Source of the DNA: Seminavis robusta
Taxonomy: Eukaryota; Bacillariophyta; Bacillariophyceae; Naviculales; Naviculaceae
Assembly: GCA_903772945.1 (NCBI GenBank)
Contig: CAICTM010001351.1
Coordinates: forward strand, 1-30,969
DNA: 30,969 nucleotides
Direction: 5' to 3'
The position numbers and the translations under genes were made by a program. The notes under the pieces are model-generated. The model worked only from the letters and a program-made list of their open reading frames with translations, was not told where the DNA came from and did no database searches. Numbering within the stretch: the stretch's first letter is position 1; every line of letters begins with the position of its first letter. Positions 1-8,837 of the stretch are shown here, piece by piece.

Positions 1-130
1 AATCGAAACCCGTCCCTTAATTAGGGACGTTTTTTCAGAATCCGTCCCTAATTTTAGGGTCGGTTTCGAAACCCGACCCTAAAGGGGAATCCGTCCCTAA
101 ATCCGACCCAAAATTAGGGTCATTTTTCGA
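1..130. repeat. Cluster of nested short inverted repeats (GTCCCTA / GACCCTA family)
   Basis: The first 130 bases are built from alternating CGTCCCTA, AGGGACG, CCGACCC and AGGGTCGG blocks. CGTCCCT and AGGGACG pair across five bases at about 20-38. AGGGTCGG pairs with CCGACCCT across a TTTCGAAA centre at about 55-80. CCGTCCCTA and TAGGGTCGG pair with one mismatch. The two block types differ by a single T/A swap, so arms can pair in several registers. It is cut by the window edge, so its real extent is unknown. It may be the end of a foldback or MITE-type element. No coding potential is seen. Confidence 0.6.
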
Positions 131-2179
131 TATAAGTCATGCACGATTGAGGAACGCTCCAGAAGAACACCGATAGGGAGAACACGACACGTGTCCCTTA
201 TCAACACCATGTCAACGATACTACGATGATTCATCAGTATCAGAACCGTTAGTACGGTCAGCCGACGTACAAGGTCCTTACCACACAGACCGAGTCAATA
301 ACAATGGCACTGTACGGCTCCGACATACTACCGGTACCGCCAGTAGCGGCACAGTCTACCAGACTTGGAACATAAGGTATTTACACCCATACAAGGCCTG
401 ATCCCCTTGTAGGATTGCCATCGTGCGACGCACATGTCTACATCCAATCTCCGGAGAGTGCCCCGCACTTTAATTCATATGTTCTCCTTGTCCGACTGAT
501 GTCGTGCCTTCCGTGACCCTTGTCAGGGGGCGAATGCAATACACGGCTCTTAGCCTTATTCGCGACTCGATCCTAGATAGGGTTTGAGTTCGACTCATGA
601 CGTAGTCCTTCGCGAATAGTCATTGGAGACAGGGTTCTCAATGACCGCTCTAGTCATACTAGGTTGATGATGAAACATCGCTCTAGATATTTAGCCAGCG
701 TGGAGTACTTCCACGCTACTAGATAAATGCTAGGCGAATCTTCCACGCGTTCCGTTTTTGGATCGTGGAGTGAGTAGGATTGCTACCGCAACCTACTCTA
801 TCACACTCTACAGTCTCCCGCGGGAGTTCAGATCTACGATCCTTTGATTGTGGATCTCTCTCGTTGATTAGTTTTCATAGCTTTCTAATCCTCTCATAAC
901 TTTCATTCTCTCAAACTCAAAACACTCGAAAAATCTTTACACTAGCTTTTAGCGTAGTGCATTCCTTCTACCAGACTTGGGTAAAGTGCCAGTGCATTCC
1001 CTTTCAATGAGGTCAAGACCCTCTATTCCATCCACTTTCGATGAAGTTCCTTGATTGAGACGTTTCGCATCCCAGGAAGGACCACCAAATCGGCCATGTT
1101 GATCCAACTTCCTCAAAGCGGCGTTACTACTCCTCTTGCTACTATTCATTTTTGTTGTGGCTGTTGTCTTATATCTGTTCTGCGCAGAATCAACAAATTG
1201 GTGATGCCGACACATTCATCAAGGGCAGATTACCTGTCCCTCCATTCATAGTTGGCAAAAAGCCAATGGCTATCCAACCAAGTGGCCAACTATGTGAGGC
1301 GAAAACCCAACATTTCAGCAGAAGTGAATGGTGAGACATGCTTTGGAGATTTGATGATGAGGTCAGAGGTTCCGGATTCCCACGAAATCATAGAATAGAT
1401 GTGAGAGCTAAGGACCACTTTATCTATTTCGAGAGCTCTTGAAAAAGTGAGCTAATAATTTCTTAAAACTAAAATTCACTGTATACCCCGTGGGACATCC
1501 TTAACAGTCTTGGAGTACCCTCTTTCACATTGATTATTGATTGGGTTGGTTGGTTAACTTGCCTCTGGTTGTGACAAGGTTGGATAACACGAGATGCTGA
1601 AACAGAGCCCATCCTCTGTCTTGCCGTCACCTAGGACCAGCTACTACTGCTAGGGGATCATGCTACGCTAAGGGAGATTGCGTTGGAGCTACATGTATCG
1701 GAACGGTAGATATACCATTGATCGGGTGTTTCCGCCAGAGTTTCATTTCGTGCATGCATGTTGTTCCACGGTGGCTTCCACTCCACGGCACGGCAGCAGA
1801 ACAAGAATGGGCTGAAAAATCAATCTTGTGATGACTCAAGCGCAGCTGCTTCCGGACCAGCCGCAAAAGATGCCATCTGGGATCCTTGTTCTTCAACAGA
1901 TGGTTCGGTCCAATAAAGTGCGTCCAATTCAAAAAAACAGGCCCTCAACAAAAAAAGTCCTTCCTCGATCACTTTTTGATGGCAATGGCTTTCCCATCCC
2001 CAGGAACTAGAAGAGAAGCGCAAATAGACCTCCAATTGACTTGCGCACTGGGAGACGACCACTTGTTGCCTTTCATGGACGACTCTACCTACCGCAGCAA
2101 AAAGGATTCCGAATTCGGCAAACGGAATTCGCATCCCTTTACTTCTACTACAAGTATAACGGTAAAAGATGCTGATATT
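131..2179. other. Gene-poor region, partly LTR-like
   Basis: No convincing gene is seen. Short frames at 949-1334 overlap on both strands, mostly lack ATG starts and resemble nothing I recognise. From about 600 to 950 the sequence has the look of a Copia-type LTR or leader: a GCGTGGA/TCCACGC stem-loop at about 700-718, a second CCACGC/CGTGG pair nearby, and an A/T- and CT-rich tail ending near 950. No matching second copy, target duplication or terminal TG...CA was found inside the window, so the LTR call is only a suspicion. 1450-2179 holds the presumed promoter and 5' leader of the DUF2993 gene. Confidence 0.35.
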
Positions 2180-3823
2180 ATGATGCCGGTGAGAAGCAAT
2201 GGACTTGGTCCATCCTCAAAGTCGCCTTCGACCATCAGTAGTCAGTCAACATCTTCTTCACTGTGGAAGCGAAAAAGACTCGGTTGCTGGCTTGTCCTCG
2301 GACTGATCCACGATGGCGCCGCCTTTTCCTTCCATCACGTGATAACGACTCCTCAGCAGCACTACTCGACACACCGGGAAACCAGGACACGACAATTCGC
2401 AAAGAAAGGAAGCGTCAGTGGTGATTCTTCCAACGCGGAAGCTTCTTCTGCCGGCAAACCTGGATGGCGTCGACGAGTCTTGTCACGCTTCCGTCGCAAC
2501 CAGGATGGTTCTTCCTTGGAAGCTAGGTCAACTCTACAAAGAGAAGAAGAGACAGTGGTTCCGCCTCCATTCCTCATGACGAATCATCCAACTGTCGACT
2601 CGTTCATCATGGAGAACTTTGAACGACTCTCACCAGAGCAACTCTTTTCCACGCTGGAACAGAGCAACTTTGTCTTGGACGGCAGTGGTAGTACTGACAC
2701 TTCTTCCGTGTTCTTTGAGACTCCCATTGAGCTTCCGCTAGATGGCACTTCTTCTCTCGAACAACAACAAGAACAAGTCGACTTGCTCGACTGTGCGGTG
2801 GCGGCTTCGCAGATTGGTGCTACGTCCTCATTTGAAGGCGGTCCTCTCATTCGCAAGATGGCACGCAATTGGTTCCAAAACATGCTCACCAACTGCTTTT
2901 CACAATGGGCGGCAGAGGAACCTGTCAACCTACAAGTACGATGCTCCCCCACGGGAGCCGTCTTGCCTGCACTCCTGCGAGGCCAGTTCTTTGCAAATGC
3001 ACGTGTTGACTTTGATAGAATCGTCTTTCCCTTTATTCAATGTTCCGGTGGTGGGTCCATTGAAGGTTCCAGCCTGGCACTCAATCTCTTGGCATTTACC
3101 GTGGATCGATCGGCGGAACGGAAAGCCACGCCAAGTAGTGGGAACAGCCAAGTTGTTGATGACAAGAATGCACCCTCGAACAAGAAAAGGAGTGCACCTA
3201 AAGCAGACTCACCGACGGCGGATTCCAGTAGAAGGACCCGTCTCTTGGATGCCAAAAAGGCGTCGCCACGATATCTCGGGCGCTTTGACCTCCACGCCAA
3301 TGACTGTACCTTTACTCAAGAGGACTTGTTTGCGTCACGCTGTCTTCGCAATGGATTGCAAAACTTGGTCAAGCGAATCATGAAACGGCGTGGCTTCCGC
3401 TCCAAATCGGTCGTGGTATCGGACATTTCCATACTGGACAATGGCAAGATATCCTGCAAAGGACAAGCCAATGTGGACGGTATGATACCAAAGGTGTCCT
3501 TTGAGGTGCGATCCGGCATTGCATTCAAGAATCGAGGACATGTAATTGCCTTTCCAGGGCTAGAACTGTCCCTCAGTCCGGATATGGGGCTCTTTGTCCC
3601 CATTCCCAATGTGGAGCTTGATGTTGGACACAATGCCCGCATGCGAGAGCTTGTCATTGATGGAACCAAAAAGTTCCTCAAGCTGGGTTTCTCCGTCACA
3701 ATCACACCGGAACACACCCGAAAACTCAGTGAAGAGTATACTCAATGCTCCGACTCCTTTTCCGCCAAGTTTTTCTACGATGTCGGGCGTTGGTTGACTC
3801 GCATTGGAAGATTTTCCTTGTAA
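2180..3823 (+). CDS. Plastid-targeted DUF2993 (LmeA-like) lipid-binding domain protein
   Basis: A 547-residue protein from the ATG at 2180. The frame is open further upstream, with in-frame ATGs at 1979, 1985 and 2075. I chose 2180 because it places a basic patch (WKRKR, about 29-33) and a hydrophobic stretch just before GAAFSF at 46-51, which matches a diatom signal peptide with A|F cleavage and a Ser/Arg-rich transit peptide after it. The mature part has a helical segment near 220-245, then a strand-rich stretch (about 260-315), a charged low-complexity insert (about 316-355), and a second conserved half from YLGRF near 364 to the end. This resembles the split beta-rich DUF2993/LmeA domain of cyanobacteria, actinobacteria and plant plastids, thought to bind phospholipid at membranes. 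The domain name is from pattern memory. The substrate is unknown. A single exon is predicted. Confidence 0.6.
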   Translation: MMPVRSNGLGPSSKSPSTISSQSTSSSLWKRKRLGCWLVLGLIHDGAAFSFHHVITTPQQHYSTHRETRTRQFAKKGSVSGDSSNAEASSAGKPGWRRRVLSRFRRNQDGSSLEARSTLQREEETVVPPPFLMTNHPTVDSFIMENFERLSPEQLFSTLEQSNFVLDGSGSTDTSSVFFETPIELPLDGTSSLEQQQEQVDLLDCAVAASQIGATSSFEGGPLIRKMARNWFQNMLTNCFSQWAAEEPVNLQVRCSPTGAVLPALLRGQFFANARVDFDRIVFPFIQCSGGGSIEGSSLALNLLAFTVDRSAERKATPSSGNSQVVDDKNAPSNKKRSAPKADSPTADSSRRTRLLDAKKASPRYLGRFDLHANDCTFTQEDLFASRCLRNGLQNLVKRIMKRRGFRSKSVVVSDISILDNGKISCKGQANVDGMIPKVSFEVRSGIAFKNRGHVIAFPGLELSLSPDMGLFVPIPNVELDVGHNARMRELVIDGTKKFLKLGFSVTITPEHTRKLSEEYTQCSDSFSAKFFYDVGRWLTRIGRFSL

Positions 3824-4431
3824 ATACACAACTACACTACCTCCAACGACCCTGGAAAACCTGTTTCCTCGGCACTGGAGTAGACTTTCTCTTTTTCCCT
3901 CGACGAGATATAAAGGCTTTTTCGATCGAGACGCTGTTGCGAGACGCAAGCAGCTCTGTCAAATGGCATTCACTACATCCTTTCAAGAGTTCCCAAGGCC
4001 TCCTTCCATCCTCCCATGGACTCAAATTCCTCCCTCATCTTGCTGCGCCCGGGTCACAGCAGGTCCCCCCCAGGCCCGAGTTCCCTTGTTCACTCCCGCA
4101 GGCGTCTCATTGTCATTCTTCCGTTTCGGCACCTTCATCCTACCCTCTTGCTTCACTCTTCCGTTACAGTCGTGCGATTCCGATTTCCTTCTCCTCGATA
4201 ACCCGCTCCGCCCCCACAACGTCATCTCATGACCCAGCCCAGCATCCTTAGGAAAGATGGTTTATTACCTCTCCTGGTGACCTTCTTTTCCTATCTCCCA
4301 ACTTAGACACTACATATATAGCTCTACACATATTGCTAGACTAATAAGAATCCAGTTGCACATCAGAACAGTAGCTACAAGTTCGTGGTTACAGTACAGC
4401 CAAACTAAATGGAGTTAAGAAATATATTGCA
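3824..4431. other. Convergent intergenic region, no gene seen
   Basis: These 608 bases separate the 3' ends of two convergent genes. They are CT-rich with several overlapping frames up to about 170 codons, but those have proline/serine-biased composition and no recognisable domain, and probably reflect base composition. The ACATATATAG stretch near 4310 is AT-rich. Both 3' UTRs and polyadenylation sites must lie here, but no clear diatom polyadenylation signal can be singled out. Confidence 0.5.
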
Positions 4432-5877
4432 TCATCGCTTGTTCTCCCCGCCAAGTCTCCTCCTCAGATGCACCAGTGTCTCTACAGAGTCTGTTCTGGG
4501 AAAGAGATCGAGTTGCCTGCAATTGATAACGTCAAAACACTTGCCAAGCAGCTTGAGATCTCTCACAAGGGCTTCGTGGCCGCAAGAAATGATGAGCATG
4601 TCATTGAGGCTCTTGTCGTGAATTGCCAAGTCCACAACCTTCTTATCCAATCCTTGGCGAGGTGGGTCTACTAGGAGGATACTGTACTCGCACTCGCGAT
4701 GACCTGATGATGACGATTTCCTTTTCATCATGTTCTTGTGGGCCCATTGACCCGCATCTCCACGGACCACTTGGACCGGTGACATTATGGACTGCTGTTG
4801 CCGGTTGCTATCATTGTCTTTGACAACAATATTATTGAGTTGCACATTAACTTTGCAGGCATCCACCAAACGTTGGTCCAACTCCACTGCCATGATGGAT
4901 GTGAGCAAGTTTGATTTGGCCAGGGCCATGGTATGAGCCCCACATCCACAGTACATTTCCAAAAGATGGATTTCTGGCAGTGTGGAAGATGTCGCAGTCA
5001 GTGAAATTCGTTCGAGCATCCATGCCAAGGCTTGACACATGACATTGGCATTGGGATGAAAGAATGCAGTTTCTGGTTTATGATAATGAACTGCAATGGC
5101 CTGACTTGTTATAGGCTGTTGTGGTGTTGCCAACGAGACTTTCCAGGCGGCATGGATATTATTATCATTGGATGGTGGTGGTGGTATCAGATAAATGGTG
5201 TCACGAAGGATATTTCCCAGACTGGACCCAGTCCCCGTCAGCGGAATGGCAGAGAGCAATATTTTCCGCGACCGTCCGTGTAATTGTGTGAGATTCAAGA
5301 GCTGACACACTTGATGGGCTTCTTTGATCCATTGATCTGCATTCTCTACGGCAGCGTCATAGTTCAAAGTCACAATGCAATCGGATTGAACAGCATCCTC
5401 GTTGGTTGATCTGTCATCATCCGGTCCCCAAGAAGCAGCAAATGTCAGGCTCGTCAAGCTTTCATTATTCACCAAGACTGGATATGCTGCAGTATTATTA
5501 TTCAGAACCAATTCCAAGAGTTGTTGCATGGCTCGTTGAATCCTTGGGTTGGCAATGGGAAAGAAGGGCGATCCAATAGCTTCTGCTTGCCCTTGATACC
5601 GCATGGCATATTGATAATGGCGCTGCTGAGTGTCGCGTTCTTTCTCTTGGATCAGTAGTTGAAAACTGCATTTGCACCGATATCCCACAGTTTCTTCGGC
5701 TCTGGTACAGGGTAGGGACACTATCGAACGCGACGGCAGTGGCTGTTGCTGTTCCAACAAACGTTCCAGATTGGCAGCCGCAGCCTGCAGTTTTCTCTGG
5801 GAGTGAAGGACAGCATCTTCGCCTGTTAACTGCGATTCATACCCTGGAAGAACGACATTGGTGCCCGCTACTTGCAT
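4432..5877 (-). CDS. TrmA/RlmD-family RNA (uracil-5-)-methyltransferase
   Basis: A 481-residue SAM-dependent enzyme predicted to methylate C5 of uridine in tRNA or rRNA. The core is clear: SAM-binding motif EMYCGCGAHT at about 307-316, an acidic residue in AVELDQ shortly after, DPPRQGL at 404-410, and the catalytic nucleophile in IISCGHE (Cys432). The family's closing signature FPRTDSVETLVHL carries the general base Glu466. A YRCKCSFQ segment near the N-terminus corresponds to the family's conserved YR-K region. The frame opens just after a TGA at 5914-5916 and its first ATG is at 5877. No N-terminal TRAM domain or four-cysteine iron-sulfur motif is seen, so it looks closer to TrmA/TRMT2 layout than RlmD. 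An upstream coding exon cannot be excluded. Specificity (tRNA U54 or rRNA) cannot be read from sequence. Confidence 0.85.
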   Translation of the reverse strand: MQVAGTNVVLPGYESQLTGEDAVLHSQRKLQAAAANLERLLEQQQPLPSRSIVSLPCTRAEETVGYRCKCSFQLLIQEKERDTQQRHYQYAMRYQGQAEAIGSPFFPIANPRIQRAMQQLLELVLNNNTAAYPVLVNNESLTSLTFAASWGPDDDRSTNEDAVQSDCIVTLNYDAAVENADQWIKEAHQVCQLLNLTQLHGRSRKILLSAIPLTGTGSSLGNILRDTIYLIPPPPSNDNNIHAAWKVSLATPQQPITSQAIAVHYHKPETAFFHPNANVMCQALAWMLERISLTATSSTLPEIHLLEMYCGCGAHTMALAKSNLLTSIMAVELDQRLVDACKVNVQLNNIVVKDNDSNRQQQSIMSPVQVVRGDAGQWAHKNMMKRKSSSSGHRECEYSILLVDPPRQGLDKKVVDLAIHDKSLNDMLIISCGHEALVRDLKLLGKCFDVINCRQLDLFPRTDSVETLVHLRRRLGGENKR

Positions 5878-6587
5878 TGCTGTACGGTACGTAGTATCAT
5901 CCTCATCAAACAATCATCTTCGCGGCAGCTTGCTGTGGGAGTGTGGAGACCAGAGTGTGTGATGTTGGCTTGATGTTGTTGGCATCGACTCACTGGTTCT
6001 TTGATTGAGAAGGGGGTACCTGGTACGTCAGTTTTGGTTCACAGCTTCTTCTTGCCGCACACGCTCGCGATCGTCGAAGTTCAACATCGCGTATGCAAAT
6101 ACCGGTATGCAAATAAATGGAGACCTGGTGCGAGGAATCTGGGGAAAGAGGATTCTTAAGAATCCCGTCATCGAAAATGCTGATTCTCAAGAATCAGTTT
6201 CTTTCTTTTTCCTCAGTTTCTTTCAAATTCCTTTGTGCTGGCATGGTGCCAACACACTTACTTGTGGGTTGATTGACTGTCCATGCAATGGCTACGGCAT
6301 GGTTACAGTAATTGTGATGCAAAGGCCACCAAAACAACTACTCGTCTACTCAATAAAAAACTAGCTCTCTCTTTCGTCAGTATGACATGTCTCACATGTC
6401 CTCGAAATGGCGCCATGCACAAGGTACCGGTACTACATGTAGTAGCTAGTACTAGCAAGAAGCCAAGATGGTAACTCCGCCAATAGCACCATTGAAGGAG
6501 ACACATGCATGGTGGCTGGTTCGAGTCTACTTGGGAGTCCTATGGGTCAATTCACAGCATTTTGTATGGATACAGTCAGAAAGCAGC

Positions 6588-6638
6588 TAGAATGTGCTGC
6601 ATTCTAGAATGTGCTGCATTCTAGAATGTGCTGCATTC
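6588..6638. repeat. Three tandem copies of a 17-bp unit TAGAATGTGCTGCATTC
   Basis: The unit is repeated head to tail three times without mismatch (6588-6604, 6605-6621, 6622-6638). GAATG and CATTC inside each unit can pair across five bases. Each junction creates TTCTAGAA, the inverted GAA arrangement recognised by heat-shock factors. HSF families are strongly expanded in diatoms (established knowledge), but binding here is inference. Confidence 0.85.
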
Positions 6639-6805
6639 TCAAGAACTGCAAGTCCACCAAAGCCTACCGGTAGACACCTTGCACTGGCTAGCTCTTGCCA
6701 CTGCAATGGTTGCTGTCAGCATCCATTGAATCAGCAGCAGTACGAATCTCTATGTACATGTTATGTACACTTGGTGTTGTGTCATTTCCAAGATTCCACT
6801 ATGCA

Positions 6806-7069
6806 GATTCTTGAGAATCAGCATTTTGAATGCTGATTCTTAAGAATCATCTAGCTGATTCTTAAGAATCTGATTTTGAAAAAACTGATTCTTAAGAATC
6901 CTTTGCTGATTCTTAAGAATCACCAATTTCCAAGAATCAGCAAAATTCTGATTCTTGAGAATAGGCTGATTCTTAAGAATCCTTGTCTACCCTGTATTTG
7001 ATTCTTAAGAATCATAATTTTCCCAAGATTTTTTCCTGATTCTTAAGAATAATCTGATTCTTAAGACTC
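6806..7069. repeat. Field of ten 14-bp palindromes GATTCTTAAGAATC
   Basis: Ten exact or near copies start at 6806, 6835, 6857, 6887, 6908, 6950, 6968, 7000, 7038 and 7056. Six are perfect (6835, 6857, 6887, 6908, 6968, 7000). The 6806 and 6950 copies have TTGAGAAT in place of TTAAGAAT, and the last two vary at their 3' end. Start-to-start spacing is irregular (18-38 bp) and the spacers are unrelated, so this is not a simple tandem repeat. Two outlying copies sit at 6151-6164 and 6182-6195. Confidence 0.9.
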
Positions 7070-7526
7070 CTTGTAACAGACCGAACCCTCATGAAGAGCT
7101 TGTGGGAGGTGGGGGCAACGACAGAAGACCGCACATCAAAATGATGTCCAAGGAGGGCCTCGACGAAGAGCAGTGCATAGATACTGAAGTTGTGTTATTG
7201 AGCTTATTGCTTGTCGAGGTACTGGATATTGTGAAGTTTTCTCTATGCTGTTAGTGCGTTGCAAAACTGACGTAAAGCCACAAATGATAGCTGCTCTAGC
7301 CTGGTAGCTAGGGAAGAGAAAGGAAGCAAAAACGTGTATGTAGTAAGTGTATGTAGTTATTAAACTCGTCCAAAATCTAAAAGCACCTACGCTGGACATC
7401 CAACAAAGAGGACTCTCGACCCGAGCAAAGCAACCAAGGAGAAATCATCAAGGAGTGGGTTCTCTGATGACTTCATAGGAAACAACAAAATGATGTGGAA
7501 GCAAGCTGTGTTTTGTGGCCTAGTTT

Positions 7527-8380
7527 CTAGATGGCACCCACTCCAACACCCACAGGAACACCACCACCCAGTGATTGCTGCTGCGTCAGTGAAAAGATGC
7601 CATATGGTGGAGCAATGGGAGTATCGTTCATGACAAGACTCTCAATCTTGTGTTCGATCACTTTGCCGGAAGTTGCGTCTAGCTTGTAGTGGGAGATTCC
7701 ATCCAGAAATATCGCTTTGGGACCCAGAGGTACCTTGGGTATCAGGACGACATTCCATGATACTCGAATGGTGGATCGGCAGAAATCGTAGACCATTCGA
7801 TATTGCAGCCGAGAGGAAGAAGTGAACCAAAACTTGATGAATGTTTGGAAAAAGGCAATCGAGCTTTTGTAGTTGTCGAGTCCAGTCAGTCGAACTCCAG
7901 AGGGATCAATCACTTGGATCTCGGGGTGATAAATCGAGTAATCTGTAAAAGACGAGACAAAACAGAGCAGAACAGAGCAGGAGGGATAGTTAGGTCAGAA
8001 TCGAATCGAATCGAATCATCACCCTTTAGAATACATCACATGCAATGGTAGTCCTTACCTGGCGCAGACTTGAGAATTTCGGGCATATCCTTTCGCAGTG
8101 TGTCCATGGCTTTTCCCAAATTCATGTTAAACTCTTGACGCTCATCGACAATTTGTTGGATAACGGGAGGCAAATCACCATTGGTCTGAGTCAGTGGTTC
8201 TCGTTCTGCTGTCTCTTCCAAGCGAAAGGATTCTGGCAACGAGGCGCCAGTTCTTCTACGAGTCGATTGTGCGGCATATTGTTGTTGTTGTGGGACGGAA
8301 AACCCTGTTGTTACTGTTAGCAGCAGGCAGCAAAGCAGTGCCGAGAGTAGTAGTCTGTGTTGCCAATTGTTGCTTGTCAT
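7527..8380 (-). CDS. Plastid-targeted DUF2358 family protein, two exons
   Basis: Exon 1 is 8380-8059 and exon 2 is 7942-7527; the 116-bp intron (8058-7943) has GTAAGG and TTTTACAG borders. Joined, they encode 245 residues in one frame across the junction (A-P-D-Y). The ATG at 8380 is followed by a hydrophobic signal (about residues 9-25) ending in TTGFSV, a G|F cleavage site of the kind that sends proteins to the diatom plastid. The C-terminal two thirds resembles DUF2358 (PF10184), known from plant chloroplasts and cyanobacteria, with a probable NTF2-like alpha/beta cone fold: a helix near DTLRKDMPEI, then IDPSGVRLTGLDNYK and strand-rich sequence. The function of the family is not established. 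The protein ends in a glycine/valine-rich tail. Its promoter lies in the divergent region shared with the zinc-finger gene. Confidence 0.7.
7943..8058 (-). other. Intron with (GATTC)n microsatellite
   Basis: The spliced segment of the DUF2358 gene contains GAATCGAATCGAATCGAATC on the plus strand (7998-8017), followed by ATC. A longer version of the same repeat, also followed by ATCATC, lies upstream of the helicase gene at 17676-17706. Confidence 0.8.
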
Positions 8381-8837
8381 GGTCGTGCTTTTCTTCGTCT
8401 CTTGTTTTTTGTGGTTCTCGCTGACGATGATGGGCACCGGTGGCTCAGAGTTTTGCGTTCGTTATCCGTTTCCGCCGTTCGTGGCCAGCAGGACTGGATG
8501 ACGCATTATTGGGACGAGAAATCGCATCAATCATCTGTTAAATATTTGGTTCATCTTTTGGCTTAGTTTTATTTAAATGACAGATTGCAGTTTATGTCTG
8601 TTGCTAAGTCCTTGTGCTTCGATTAAAGTAACTAATTGGAAAGATAAGTGATCTAAATAACACCTCCCCAGAGACACCCCACACATGCAGGTATCCTTCC
8701 AAACCGACTCGTCTCTCATCACTCTATCTTGAGGCAGCCTCAATAATTGTTGAGGGCTTCATACGTGACACAGGCAGCCTCAATCAATCAACACAGGTAC
8801 CGGTATATATTATTGATTTCCCACCAAACCAACCAAA
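8381..8837. promoter_or_regulatory. Shared divergent promoter region
   Basis: 457 bp separate the start codons of the divergent DUF2358 and zinc-finger genes. It contains a 13-bp direct repeat AGGCAGCCTCAAT at 8732-8744 and 8772-8784. The first copy runs into an inverted repeat, CCTCAA...TTGAGG (8738-8755). TACGTGAC at 8762-8769, between the copies, contains an ACGTG bZIP-type core. GGTACCGGTATATAT at 8796-8810 places a TATA-like stretch only about 30 bp before the ATG, which would leave almost no 5' UTR, so it may not be the functional TATA box. Confidence 0.5.

Larger units (their letters stand above)
5878..7526. other. Repeat-rich intergenic region
   Basis: About 1.65 kb without a supportable gene; the short frames present mostly lack ATG starts and known motifs. 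It lies upstream of the methyltransferase gene and downstream of the DUF2358 gene. It contains several GGTACC/ACCGGT palindromes (near 6013, 6099, 6423 and 6664), a 17-bp tandem triplet and a dense field of TTCTTAAGAA-centred palindromes, each listed separately. Confidence 0.6.

Noticed and set aside
1886..2179. Longer N-terminal extension of the DUF2993 protein
   Set aside because: The frame is open from a TTG at 1886 and has ATGs at 1979, 1985 and 2075, but those starts would bury the plastid signal peptide; the 2180 start fits targeting better.
3745..4251. 168- and 142-codon frames after the DUF2993 gene
   Set aside because: Overlapping frames in CT-rich sequence with no domain, lying in the 3' regions of two convergent genes.
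6500..6570. GGTTCGAGTCTAC resembling a tRNA B box
   Set aside because: The flanking bases do not form a T-arm stem, and no anticodon or acceptor stem is found at the right distance.
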